From Garcia nutans (lineage: Eukaryota; Streptophyta; Magnoliopsida; Malpighiales; Euphorbiaceae), in the NCBI GenBank assembly GCA_947685225.1, contig CANTUV010000035.1, positions 7,633,501 through 7,697,500 of the forward strand: DNA of 64,000 nt, in the 5' to 3' direction. The number at the start of each line of letters is the position of its first letter. The stretch's first letter is position 1. Positions 44,542 to 55,225 of the stretch are shown here, piece after piece. The notes beneath the pieces were generated by a model that saw only the letters and a list, made by a program, of their open reading frames with translations, ran no database searches and was not told the DNA's origin. Position numbers and translations under genes: made by a program.

Positions 44542-46584
44542 CACCCCCGCAGTCGAAATGGTAGGTGGCCGGACATTTAGACTGTCTCGAAAATCATCAA
44601 ACAAGACTCGTGGAAGCCCCTTGGTAAAAATATCAGCTATTTGATAGCGTGAGGGGATATGTCGAACTCTAACCTCTCCTCTTTGAACTTTCTCTCTTAC
44701 AAAGTGGATATCCATCTCAATATGTTTCGTTCTTTGATGCTGAACAGGATTTGCGGTTAAATAAATAGCACTCACATTATCGCAATAGACTAGTGTAGCT
44801 TGTTTTGTTGGGCATTGTAACTCCAAAAGAATGTTTCTTATCCAGCATGATTCTGAAACTACATTAGCCACTCCTCTATATTCAGCTTCGGCGCTTGACT
44901 TCGATAGTGTTGGCTGTCTTTTTGATGACCAAGAAACAAGATTTTGTCCTAGAAAAATGCAATATCCGGAAGTTGACCGACGGGTGTCTGGGCATCCACC
45001 CCAATCTGCGTCGGTGTAGGATATTAAGGAATGTCCTGGTGATTTATAAATCTGTAAAGCATAGTGAGGAGTCCCCTTTATGTAACACAATATTCTTTTC
45101 AAAGCTGCCATATGATTTTCCGTTGGTGCGTGCATACACAAACAGACCTGCTGAACTGCATAACACAAATCTGGTCTTGTTAAAGTAAGGTACTGCAACG
45201 CGCCTACCAGCCTGCGATACTTTTTCGGATCTGCATAAGGTTCTCCTGTTTTTGCAGTCATTTTCCCAGCCGTATCAATAGGAGTTAAGCTTGGTTTGCA
45301 CTCTGACAGACCTGCCCTTCGTAATATCTCCGCGGCATATTTTTGCTGATTTAAAAAGAGACCCATACTGTTCTTTTGCACCTGAATTCCAAGAAAATAG
45401 TGTAGTGGTCCCAAATCTTTCATTGCAAATTCATGGCTTAATTTCCCAATAATTTCCTTTCGCAAGTCAACAGTGGATGTAACTAAGACTATATCATCAA
45501 CATATAGTAATAAATATGCAACAGCATCACCAAATTTATAAATAAAAAGAGAGTGATCTTGTGTACTATGAATAAAACCAAGCTTCTCAACAAAAATAGC
45601 AAACCTTTGGTACCATGCCCTTGGTGCTTGTTTAAGACCATATAATGATTTCTTGAGCAAGCAAACATGATTTGGTTTATTTTCATCTCGAAATCCCAAC
45701 GGTTGATGCATGTAAACCACGTCATTCAAATGCCCATGCAAAAATGCATTCTTTACATCAAGTTGATGAAGTGACCAAGCTTTAGACACTGCAAGACTAA
45801 GAACTAGCCTGATTGTTGCTGGTTTAACAACCGGGCTAAAAGTTTCGTCACAATCTACTCCTTCCCTTTGTGACCTTCCATCCCCAACAAGGCGGGCCTT
45901 GTATCTTTCAAATGAACCATCAGCCCGTATTTTGTGTCTAAATATCCACATTGACCGAATGACATTGACATTTGCAGGTCGAGGTACAAGTTCCCATGTC
46001 TTATTTTTCACAAGAGCCTCATATTCATCAAGCATAGCTAACTTCCAGTTTGGGTCATGTAAAGCAGAAATAGGAGTTTTAGGAATTGGAGAAATGGTTG
46101 CAGCAGTAGAAACATGATAGGATTGGTATTTAGGATTGGGTTTAATTATCCCGGACTTACCCCGAGTGGTCATGCTATGTGTAGTGGCTGATTGACGAGT
46201 TTGAACAGGCGCTGAAACTGGAATGTGAGCTGACACTGATGTATTGGAAGGAATTGGCATGACACTAGCTGTAGGAACATACTGTGACGAATTTAGTGGT
46301 GGACCTGATGACTGATAGATTCGATAGATGTCTAGAGGAGAAAGAGTACTGTCTAGAAAATCATACTCATCTGATGAGGTAGTAGACTGTTTTGCAAATG
46401 GAAATTGTGTCTCATCAAAACGGACATGACGGGAAAGGAAAACACGCTGGGAAGATGGATCATAACATATGTAGCCTCTATGATCTGTTGGGTACCCTAG
46501 AAACACACACGGTGTCGATTTCAAGCTCAGTTTATGAACACTGGCTGATTGAAGTAATGGAAAGCATTGACAACCGAAAACTCA
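44536..46584 (-). CDS. Copia-2 Pol C-terminal part (RT and RNase H) after an in-frame stop
   Basis: This is the downstream part of the polyprotein. It stays in phase with the upstream frame; only the TGA at 46582-46584 separates them. It begins with the integrase C-terminal region (STPCVFLGYPTDHRGY, HVRFDE). RT follows (PNWKLAMLDEYEAL, RYKARLVGDGRSQREGVD, FLHGHLNDVVYM, SLYGLKQAPRAWYQRF) with the catalytic YVDDIV. RNase H follows (DWGGCPDTRRSTSGYCIF, SSAEAEYRGVAN, YCDNVSAIYL, RTKHIEMDIHFVREKV, ADIFTKGLP). Translation from internal ATG 46524 could give RT and RNase H without integrase, but that is speculative. No other break is seen across about 2 kb. Confidence 0.9.
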
Positions 46585-48783
46585 AAGATGAGAGTATGAA
46601 GGAGTTACCCTGAACAGAATTTGCGTTGGAGAACAATATGACAGCATTTTGCATGGCAGAATATTAATTAGATATGTAGTTGTGGCAAGAGCAAAATGCC
46701 AAAAATTATTAGGCACAGATGAGTGAAAAAGCATTGTTCTCATCATATTATTTATGCTTCTTATTTTCCTCTCTGCTTTGCCATTTTGTGATGAAGAATA
46801 TGGGCATGAAAATCGAAAAATTATGCCATGGGTTTGACAATACTCTTTCATTTGGGAATTATTAAATTCGCCGCCATTGTCGCACTGAAGTGATTTTATT
46901 TTTCTACCAAATTGTGTTTGAACATATGCGGCAAATTTGATAAAAACACTGAACACATGAGATTTATTCGAAAGGGGAAAAGTCCAAAGGAAATTGGTAA
47001 AGTCATCAAGAAACAAGACATAATAACGGTGACCACATGAACTTGGTACAGGTGATGTCCACACATCGCTATGAATTATATCAAATGGAAAATGTGTTGT
47101 TGAATTAGAAACACCAAATGGCAATCTCGTAGATTTTCCTAATTGACAAGAATTACAGAATGAAATCTCATCTTTATTACAAGAAATGAAATTATTGTTC
47201 CGAAGAGAAGAAAAAACATCTTTGCCCGGATGACCCAATCGAGAGTGCCACTGATCAGATTTGACGACAGAGAAAGCTGAACCAGACTTAGAGGAAACAC
47301 ATTTGGTGGGGTTGATTGGGTATAAATCACCTGTACTATTACACCGCAGAAGACGGCTCCCCGTCAGGTAATCCTTCACAGAAAAACCAAAAGGATCAAA
47401 CTCTACCGAAACCAAATTATCAACAGTGAGTTTACGAACAGACACGAGATTTTGAACAATTTTTGGGACATGTAAAACATTTTGAAGACACAAAGGAGAA
47501 CCAGAAGACTTTAGAATAGCATGACCACGACCACAAACCGGAAGTTGACTACCATTACCAACAATTATTCCATTATGATGACTCAAAGAAGAATAAGATT
47601 TGAGAGTACCTGAATCTGCCGTCATATGTGATGTTGCGCCACTATCCATTAGCCATTGTTCGTCTGGTGGCTTCAATGACATTGTGTGCATCGCCTGTTC
47701 AACATCTGTGGGAATATACTGACTTGTCGACGTAGCTGAGTAATAAGAATGAGATGGAGCAGTGTGTACAGGTTGTCCAAACTGATTATAATTCTGATAA
47801 TTCTGAGAAGGTGGAGGTCCTAGTATGCTTGACTGGCGTGAGGATTGTGCAGTCATTGGTCTAGCATTCCATGTTGGGTATGGACATGGCGGTGGCGCCC
47901 AAATCTGATTCGAATCAGAATGCCATCCATTCCACGAATTAGTGTGCCAATTCGGTGAGGAAGAAAAACCACCACGATAATATCCTCCACGATTATAATT
48001 GCCACGATTACCATAACGACCTCTTCCTCGTCGTCCCCTGTTATTATAACCACGATAACCTGAATAAGAAGCTGAATTTTTCCATCCTTGAGACTGATCA
48101 GCAGGTATTTCAGATGATTGCTTTGTAACCATAGCAGCTGGCGGATTTGACAATGCCTCTGACTTTGCCCGCTCCGCTTTATTTGTTTCTTCAAGCAGTA
48201 ACATTGAACGAGCCTGTGCAAAAGTAGGAAAAGGGACTTTGTTTTGCACCACTGTCACAAAACTGTCATATGCATCCGTTAATCCAGTCAACAAGCGCAT
48301 CACTAAACGTTTGTCAGAAACAGTCTCTCCCACATTTTCCAGCTGATCTGCAATAATTTTAAGACGACGAGTATATGATTTGGCGTCTGAGAAATCACGA
48401 AGATGGAGATTAGCAAATTCGGTTTCAAGGTGAATAGCTCTGGAAACTTTATTATCTTGAAACAATCCCTCCAAATTATTCCATGCATCGAATGCTGTAT
48501 CTTTCGGATTAATGATGGTACTGAGTAAATCATTTGATATTGTACCATAGATCCAGCCACGAACAATACAATCGATTCGATCCCATTGAGCTTGTTCATC
48601 CGCTGTTTTAACAGTGGTTTCAGTAGAAGAAGGGCAGATATGTTCATAAGTAAGAGTTGCTTTTGCATGAATAGTAAAAAGAGTCGACCAGTTCGTGTAT
48701 TGGGGGTTTTCATAATCAAGAGTAATAGGAATATGAGTTTTGATGTTGGTGATAGTTGTGGCTGGATGTATTTTGAGGGCCAT
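46582..48783 (-). CDS. Copia-2 Gag, protease and integrase polyprotein (733 aa)
   Basis: The start ATG is at 48783-48781, 98 bp after the primer site. Gag (about residues 1-240) has NWSTLFTIHAKA, DAWNNLEGLF and KSYTRRLKIIADQLEN, matching UBN2-type copia gag. A basic, Arg/Gly/Asn/Tyr-rich stretch (YNNRGRRGRGRYGNRGNYNR) around residues 245-280 probably binds RNA in place of a zinc knuckle. Protease carries WLMDSGATSHMT. Integrase has the HHCC region (WHSRLGHPG to CNSCQLG), FDIIHSDVWTSP, the CDNGGEF motif and the SSQNGKAERKIR block. The frame stops at TGA 46582-46584 soon after SYSHL, inside integrase. Confidence 0.93.
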   Translation of the reverse strand: MALKIHPATTITNIKTHIPITLDYENPQYTNWSTLFTIHAKATLTYEHICPSSTETTVKTADEQAQWDRIDCIVRGWIYGTISNDLLSTIINPKDTAFDAWNNLEGLFQDNKVSRAIHLETEFANLHLRDFSDAKSYTRRLKIIADQLENVGETVSDKRLVMRLLTGLTDAYDSFVTVVQNKVPFPTFAQARSMLLLEETNKAERAKSEALSNPPAAMVTKQSSEIPADQSQGWKNSASYSGYRGYNNRGRRGRGRYGNRGNYNRGGYYRGGFSSSPNWHTNSWNGWHSDSNQIWAPPPCPYPTWNARPMTAQSSRQSSILGPPPSQNYQNYNQFGQPVHTAPSHSYYSATSTSQYIPTDVEQAMHTMSLKPPDEQWLMDSGATSHMTADSGTLKSYSSLSHHNGIIVGNGSQLPVCGRGHAILKSSGSPLCLQNVLHVPKIVQNLVSVRKLTVDNLVSVEFDPFGFSVKDYLTGSRLLRCNSTGDLYPINPTKCVSSKSGSAFSVVKSDQWHSRLGHPGKDVFSSLRNNNFISCNKDEISFCNSCQLGKSTRLPFGVSNSTTHFPFDIIHSDVWTSPVPSSCGHRYYVLFLDDFTNFLWTFPLSNKSHVFSVFIKFAAYVQTQFGRKIKSLQCDNGGEFNNSQMKEYCQTHGIIFRFSCPYSSSQNGKAERKIRSINNMMRTMLFHSSVPNNFWHFALATTTYLINILPCKMLSYCSPTQILFRVTPSYSHL

Positions 48784-48893
48784 GATTAAGAAAGAAAGAA
48801 ACAGATGAGAAACTTAAGAAGAGAAAAGAATTTAGTAGGTGAGAAACGTGAAAGAGAAAGAATAGGAGAATTAGTGTTTTTGCTCTGATACCA

Positions 48894-49015
48894 TGAAAGA
48901 GTTTGATTTTTCTCTGTACTCTGTAACATAATTACAAGTATATATAATACAGTTTCCTATCCTTTCTCAACTACAAAATATAACTAATAGATAAACATTA
49001 TCTATATCTCTAACA
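48894..49015 (-). repeat. 5' LTR of copia-2
   Basis: This 122-bp LTR is identical to 44420-44541. Target duplication CATTT follows at 49016-49020. Confidence 0.95.
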
Positions 49016-49020
49016 CATTT

Positions 49021-50234
49021 AAATTCCAACTAATATGTATCAAACTTGTGTACTGGCTTGAAATCTCACTTTGTTAAAAATCAAATCAATACAATCGATC
49101 AAAGACTAATTAATACTATTTATTTACAATCTTGAGGATATTTTTACTGTTATAAAGCAAAATTTACACTCAAAACTTAATCATAACATTATTTTTTTTT
49201 CTTTTTGGTGGGTGCTCTTTAATTGTTTTTTTTTTCCTTCCTAATGACATTATATTGCAATATATTCTTTCATTTTCCAATCAAAATTTTCTTTCCATAA
49301 GAAAAAAAAAGTGAGTATTGCCATTTTTTTGTGTGATTATTACATGATTTAGCTAGTATATGTATTAAAATGTAGACATGACATACCTTTTTTAGTTATC
49401 TTCTCTATTATGTTCAATGAGAAAGCATCATAAGTGACAGGTTACAATTTTATTTTCTAATCTCCCCAAGTCAACCGGCATATTTTTAGATCTGAATCGT
49501 GTTGGATCGGTTTTGGATTATAATTTGAATTTTTAATTAGGCATATCGAGTTCAAATATAAAGAGACATTTGCAAAACTACATGAAGGATGTTAGATCCG
49601 GCAACATTGTTAGCCTGCCAAATCAGATGCTATATAGGCTTAATAATTTTTCAAAGCTAATCGATCATAGATTTGAAGTAAAAAAAATACCTTCTAGCAC
49701 CAACTGATAAAAAAAATAGTTTTGAACTGAGAGAACTCACATTCTATGAGAGTTTTTAGGGGGGTTAGGTTCATAGTAGCTTACAACTTAATAATTAAAT
49801 TTAAATTTTATATTTAATGATAGTTTGAGCAGTTATAATTTGCTAGTTTAATTTATTAATTATTATATTTTGTATTAACTACAAATTTTGTCTACGCATA
49901 GGTGTATATATACACGTTACTTCATTAGTAAATTTTTTAAATTCGCCCATGATGATTCTTACAGCAGTTCTTATAATTAATTTAAGTACAAATGTGCTAA
50001 TTATATTTGAGGAAATATATGGAATAAATGATAGTTTTATTTTGCGTAAATCAATGTCTGGACTCCCATACATTTCTGTTACTTATAAGCTAATACAACA
50101 TCATGAAAACGCACCAATATATATATATATATATATCTCCTTCAACAACTCAAAAATGCCTACTGACCCACAAACTATATATAACCCAAAATTTCATTTT
50201 TTTTATGCTAATTTTGTCAAAACCTAGTTATTAA
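49021..50234. other. AT-rich spacer, downstream flank of the ubiquitin-like gene
   Basis: No gene was found. A TA microsatellite lies at about 50118-50137. The presumed 3' untranslated and polyadenylation region of the ubiquitin-like gene lies at 50100-50234. I see no transposon terminus I can support. Confidence 0.5.
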
Positions 50235-50537
50235 TTAGCCCAATCCCAATAAAGAATCAGGCAAAGTAAACATAAAATGATGAGTAGATCCATCCTCAAG
50301 TGGACTGAAGAAGAGATAAATGTGAGATCCATCACGAACTCCACAATGAACTAGTGCTGTTCCATCTCCATCTTCATTTACAAAACGACATTGATTGTTA
50401 TCAAGAAACAAGATCAAACGATCATGAGGTAGCTTTTGTTGGGTACTGATCTCTCGCTTTAAATCAGCAACAGTTGCATCATTCCCCACTTCAATGTAAA
50501 AAAGACTTCCTGTCAATATCTCCACCACAATCCTCAT
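50235..50537 (-). CDS. Small ubiquitin-like domain protein, 100 aa
   Basis: This is a single-exon frame from ATG 50537-50535 to TAA 50237-50235. Residues 1 to about 72 fit the beta-grasp ubiquitin fold: strand MRIVVEILTGSLFYIEV, helix TVADLKREISTQQKL, then DRLILFLDN and the short strand near ALVHCGVRDGSHIYLFF. The tail (residues 78-100, ending LLGLG) is not a Gly-Gly conjugation end, so it is unlikely to be processed and attached like ubiquitin. It probably works as a binding domain or stand-alone protein. Small plant proteins of this kind are known, but I cannot give a specific function. The frame is intact and codon use looks normal for a host gene. Presence of untranslated introns was not assessed. 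Confidence 0.8.
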   Translation of the reverse strand: MRIVVEILTGSLFYIEVGNDATVADLKREISTQQKLPHDRLILFLDNNQCRFVNEDGDGTALVHCGVRDGSHIYLFFSPLEDGSTHHFMFTLPDSLLGLG

Positions 50538-52092
50538 TGTAATTAAATCCGAATTATTAAAGATTTGGCTTCATTTCTCTCAAATCTCACTCGACATGTA
50601 TAAAAAGAAAGAGAAATATTGGGAATGATCGATCTTTGAATCCAATTCTTAGTATTAGTTTGGAAAAGGTGTTCACGTTTGCTGCATTCTCGCTAGTTAG
50701 TTAACATACTTTTGCCATGACTTATTGATTATGAGTTAGTGAATGTAATATATGCACGTATGAGATATGAATTTTTGGACAATGTATTAGGAATTTTGTT
50801 GATTCACATCCAATCAAGATACTAATTTTCTTAAATTATTATTCTTTTAAAATTTTAATATGTGTTAAAAATAACTTCCTTTTTGTCTTAGGCAGGTAAA
50901 AAAAATTAGATAGAACTTAGGTAAAATTAAAAGTAGAGTCAATTAGATTAATTACTTGTTATTTTTTCATGAAAAATTTTGCATCTTATTGAGTCTTGCA
51001 GAAAATTAAATTATCATTATTTAACTCCAAATAACATCTACCATAAAAGATTTTATATATTCAAATTAATTCTCATAAGACTTTCTTTCTCATCAGGAAA
51101 AAAAACAATAAGAAAAGAAATGAAATGAATGAAATATTTTTTTTTTGCTTGGAAGTTTAAGTGATTGATAAATGATATTAGTTATTAAGGGAAAAATATT
51201 ATTATTAAAAAATTTATTTTTTATTAATTATATATGGGAAAGGAGAAACACATAGAAAGCTCGAACTCGATATCTAGACAAAAATAATATACACCTCTAG
51301 CCACTAAACTATACCTTTGTGATTTTTAAAAAGTTATTTTTAGTAATATGTAATAAGGGAAATATTTTATTCACTTAATTTTGAGGAAAAAAATATACAA
51401 GTTTAAAGGAATATATAATTAATCATTTAATACATTTTGTCAAAGTTAATTAAATTCCAATCAATGGATTACTCTTTTCTCAACTCATTTTCTTTTTTCT
51501 ACCTTTCTTGTCTCAACTCCTTAGGTGAGGCGCATACAACTCAATTACTTGCTCCAACATTTTTTCTCTCATTCCGAATAATGGAATATAATACAATTTA
51601 TGTTCCAAAAAAAACTATTTTTTATCCATATAATTTAAGAGTATAATAAACAAAACGTTATTTTTTATTTTATACACTTGGTGATGTAATAAATATATTT
51701 TCTTTCTTTTTTTTCTACTTTCTCTTCTTGAACTCTATTTTACAAATAATGGAATAAAGTAAAACTATAATAAGAGTTTCCCATTTTATCACAATTTTTT
51801 TAAGTTAAAGAAGGAAAGAAGTAACAAATAGTATTATTATAGAAAGTTGAAAAACTTTTTTGGAATCTAATAACTAACAAATAATTAATATTATTAATAA
51901 AAAGGTGACAATCTTTTTTTTTTATCATGTAAAAAGAAAAATAATGGATAATTTTTTTCTTTTTTCAAGATGGAAGTAGTATAAAAAAATACCCTGCACA
52001 AGGTTGACAGTATAAGAAAATAAGAGATTACTGATGAAAAATTCTATGGCTAATTAAGTTTTTTCTACAGATAATATAAATTACCAGGAGAA
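50538..52092. other. AT-rich spacer upstream of the ubiquitin-like gene
   Basis: The first few hundred bases are the presumed promoter; no convincing TATA box on the - strand was found. The only structured element is the tRNA-like relic at 51250-51325. A frame at 51437-51646 has unconvincing composition. Confidence 0.5.
51250..51325 (-). mobile_element. tRNA-derived SINE-like relic
   Basis: On the - strand TATAGTTTAGTGGCTAGAGG (51294-51313) resembles the RNA polymerase III box A of a tRNA. CGAGTTCGAGCTTT (51256-51269) resembles box B (GGTTCGAATCC-like). Spacing of about 35 bp fits a tRNA-like head. No complete cloverleaf is evident and box B is imperfect, so it is probably a SINE head or a tRNA pseudogene. 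The AT-rich tail would lie at about 51180-51250. Confidence 0.45.
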
Positions 52093-52097
52093 TATCG

Positions 52098-52583
52098 TGT
52101 TAGAATTAATTTTAAATTATTAAAATTAATCCTCTAATTAATCATAAGTGTGGGCTAAATATATTTAAATATTAAGTATGTATTGCAGTCAAATTAAAAT
52201 AGTCAAATTAAAGTTATAATCAAATAAGGATTGTTTACTATTGAGGTGTCCTACTCGTAATAGGATTATAAGTGTAGAGACCGATAAGAATTTCTGTTAT
52301 GTTGAAGGACCAAAATAGAAATCATCATCATCAGTTATAAATAAGGGATCGTGGTCTCCAGGGGAACATAACAATTTTGAGAGAACATTACGTTCGTTCA
52401 GTAGTGCTTCCGCTAAACTTAAAGTGTGTATCCCCTGGAAGGCGACAAACTCCAAAATCGTCTTCAGCTTCAACATACGATGATGTCAGGTACGCAATTT
52501 ACCCCTTTGCAATTTAATTTGAATAATCTAGTGATCTATGCATATTTTATGTTTTAGGGGAATCAGGTTTTCTTCCCCTTTCA
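52098..52583 (+). mobile_element. Solo LTR, 486 bp, copia-like (LTR-H)
   Basis: It begins TGTTAGAATTAATT, ends CCCCTTTCA, and is flanked by TATCG on both sides (52093-52097 and 52584-52588). A TATA box TATAAATA lies at 52336-52343, followed by a leader-like region (GTGGTCTCCAGGGG). A good splice-donor-like ATGTCAGGTACG lies near 52488. No primer site or internal region follows, so it is a solo LTR. Family assignment to copia is from remembered similarity of its U5 part. Confidence 0.8.
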
Positions 52584-52599
52584 TATCGGCCAAAAAAAT

Positions 52600-53590
52600 A
52601 TAAATGACAAAATATTCATCAATAGAAAATAAATGTTTTCGGTGAATTTGGGCCGGTACAAAGTTGATAATGTCACTGATGAAATTTTCAATCCATGTTT
52701 TTAAAGTCAATAATACATCCATAACAATCATTCGCCAATAGCTTATCGATAAATATGATTTAGAGAATATAATTATTTAACTAAAATTCTGGTTGGTAAT
52801 TAAATAATCACTGATCATTTGTAGATGAAATTTTATTTTTAATAATTAATTTGTTTAATTTAGTTAATGATCCATTTATGAATTGGTTTTTAAATTTTTT
52901 TTCTGTAATCCAATTTAAATATGTCAAAATCTATTTAGTAAATTGGTTTGAAAATAAAAGAAATATACGGTAAAAATCACAATTATTTATATAGTACATC
53001 CGGTCCATCTTAAAATTTTTCATATATTGAAAGCTGTAATAATAGAACAGTAACATAATAATTAGTAATACATTTATAATCACAAGTACTATAAAATGAA
53101 AGAAAAAAAAATCTAACCTAGTCATAGTTTCCTCCTCATCCTCCTCATCTTCTTCATCCAGAAAATAATCCAAATCCACATTGCACCTTTGTGCTATAGA
53201 AATCTTCCATTATCAAATTTAGAGATTTTTCCATTCCACTCCAATCAAACTTAGGACCAGCCACATCCATCATCATAACCGCTGAAATTCTCCTGTCCTA
53301 AAAAATATGAACCTAACCCATTTAAAAGCTCATTGTTATATAACCATGCATATGCAGTAACATTCTCTAATCTAAATCCTGATGAATTTTGGCAATATCT
53401 TCCCACTTTTCTAAATGCAGAAAATTAAAAAAAAAAAAAAGGAGATAATGTAGTGAAAGATCGATCTCAAAGTATTAATTAGGATGCTGCTAGCAAGTTA
53501 GTAAAATAAGGTTTTAAAGGCAAAATATACATGACCCTAATTATACATACATGCCTACATACATGTTGTAGATTGGTGGGAACTCCTGAT
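52600..53590. other. AT-rich spacer with an unidentified coding relic
   Basis: Apart from the coding-like segment at 53105-53418 the stretch is AT-rich and without recognisable features. Confidence 0.5.
53105..53418 (-). pseudogene. Unidentified coding relic, acidic tail
   Basis: On the - strand a frame stays open for about 55 codons from about 53418 to TAA 53253-53251, with protein-like composition (GRYCQNSSGFRLENVTAYAW). A second frame entering at about 53304 reads RRISAVMMMDVAGPKFDW and SLNLIMEDFYSTKVQCGFGLF to a TGA. A third frame carries an acidic stretch (DYFLDEEDEEDEEETMTR) and meets a GT donor-like site. TAG-type acceptor sites precede the first two. This could be a decayed or alternatively framed exon of a host gene. 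I do not recognise the family. Confidence 0.4.
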
Positions 53591-53988
53591 TGAGCCCTAA
53601 CAATTAATTTAAATTAATTAGTTTAAATTAATTAAAATAGAAAAAGAAAAAAGAGGGGTAACTGCCTTACCGTAACCTAACTACAGACAGCTATCAAGTG
53701 ATAACTGTCTAGATAAAAGAAAAATAAACAGAGATTGAACTTTGATTTTAATGACATAAGAAAAGAGAATAAATTATCTTCTCTTAAAAGATTAAATATT
53801 ATTTTTTTCTTCATTCTAAGTGAATTTAAAAATAAACTTAGAAATCTACAAGAGGTATTTATACTATGATTCTAATAATTATAATTTATTATTTTATATA
53901 ATGTGATTGCAATTTGAGCATGTATATATATAATCTTGAAAATTAAATGCATAAAATTTTTGTGATTTCTTATTTAAATGATCCAACA
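53591..53988 (+). repeat. 5' LTR of copia-E
   Basis: It begins TGAGCCCTAACAATT (53587 is an alternative start) and ends GATCCAACA. The partner LTR is outside the window or lost, so the left boundary rests on the TG dinucleotide and typical length only. Confidence 0.65.
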
Positions 53989-53989
53989 T

Positions 53990-54000
53990 TGGTATCAGAG
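53990..54000 (+). other. Primer binding site of copia-E
   Basis: TGGTATCAGAG lies one base after the 5' LTR and matches the initiator tRNA-Met complement. Confidence 0.88.
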
Positions 54001-54764
54001 TATTTGATTTTGTAATGCATGTTTAATTTTTGTGTTTTCCAGTGTTTTATAAAAATTAATCATATTTTGTACTTAAATTCGTACGATTTATTTTGTATAT
54101 AAATAATTTTCTTTGTATTAGATAAAACTGAGTAATTTTTGTTGCATAACAAAATAAATATTACAAGCTTTCCAACCATATATATTATATGTTTAATTTG
54201 GACTTAAAATAAATAGGTAAAAAATTATGAAAATGGGAATTTTGTTTTTGTTTTTGTAATTAGACTACATGTAGTTTTTGATGTAACCTCTTGTAAATGA
54301 CATATAGTTTTATTAAACTACAAGTTGTTTTTGTTCATTCACTTTCAATCACATTATTTAAAATAAAAAAATATGATAGATGTGTGCATGTGGCTGCTGA
54401 GATTCAAACCAATGGCCTAGCCGCCCATGTCAATAGACTTTTATCCATCCAACCAAAATATATTTTATGCTACCTTGTACTCATGTTTAATATATCATTG
54501 GGCAAAATCATTATTACATAAAGTAAATAATCCAAGCAACTATATTTTTTTATTTTTCAAATAAATAAGTTTTTTATGTGTATGTCACATAATATATGAA
54601 TGTATATATAAATATTGAGTTTATTATTTATTAAATAAATATGTGTTTGTCACATATTTATATATTTATTTATTTGTGAATAAAAAAATAATTAATAACA
54701 ATATTTTTTCCTATATTTGTTATAACAAATTTTGTCTATAATTATAAGAACTCCTATACTCATT

Positions 54765-55225
54765 AGAACTCAAGCCGAATGGGAAAGAGTTAATGGAATG
54801 AAATAGGACCTAGAAGATACCAAATTTAACTCATGTGGAAAACTGAATGAGTTGGATCTTCTAGTGGAACATTTTATCAATATAAATAAAAAATACAAAA
54901 AATTATTTAGAAAGGAAGTTTATTGTATGAATGTGAAAGATACATGGCTTTGAGATCAACTCTTAACAACTCAAATTTAAACGGTCTCATTGATTTAGTT
55001 TGTAACAAAATAGGAAACAAAGACCATGGAATGTTGCAAAATGATTTTATAATAGAATATGCAAGTTGGGTTGCTAAGAAGACGATTGAAGCCTCAATTA
55101 GAGTCTCTATTTATAAAGGACACCGTAACATAATAGGGAATCCTTTATCTAAAGTTTCTTATGAGCTAAAAGATGAACTTCGAAAAAAGTTATATGGCTC
55201 ATTTCCTGTTTTGAGGACTAACTAG
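54765..55225 (+). pseudogene. Unidentified coding remnant in the copia-E leader
   Basis: Two overlapping frames look protein-like. The first (about 54765-54950) reads TQAEWERVNG, then after a stop KLNELDLLVEHFININ and LFRKEVYCMNVKDTW. The second (54923-55225, ATG at 54944) reads ALRSTLNNSNLNGLIDLV, MLQNDFIIEYASWVAKKTIE and VSYELKDELRKKLYGS to a TAG. Composition is that of a helical cytosolic protein. It sits between primer site and gag, where copia elements usually have no gene. I do not recognise it; it could be a captured host fragment, a nested transposon or an extra element ORF. Confidence 0.4.

Larger units (their letters stand above)
44420..49015 (-). mobile_element. Very young Ty1/copia element with 122-bp LTRs (copia-2)
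   Basis: LTRs at 44420-44541 and 48894-49015 are identical over 122 bp. The target duplication CATTT flanks the element (44415-44419 and 49016-49020). The primer site complement GCTCTGATACCA directly abuts the 5' LTR (48882-48893), and the purine tract is GCGGGGGTG on the - strand (44542-44550). One gag-pol frame spans 48783-44536 and is interrupted only by a TGA at 46582-46584. Short LTRs and an Arg/Gly/Asn/Tyr-rich nucleocapsid without a zinc knuckle suggest an Ale-like copia lineage; this is my inference. It is the least decayed transposon in the window. Confidence 0.96.

Noticed and set aside
44831..46117. + strand frames opposite copia-2 pol
   Set aside because: They are antisense shadows of the real - strand RT and RNase H frame.
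47853..48719. Second - strand frames inside copia-2 gag
   Set aside because: They are out of phase with gag and have no motif; gag explains the region.
52931..53179. 82-codon frame as a complete small gene
   Set aside because: Only its acidic start looks real; the rest is hydrophobic AT-driven sequence past a likely splice donor. Treated as part of a relic.
54375..54440. Possible second tRNA-like SINE near GATTCAAACCAATGG
   Set aside because: A box-B-like stretch is present but no matching box A at suitable distance on either strand.
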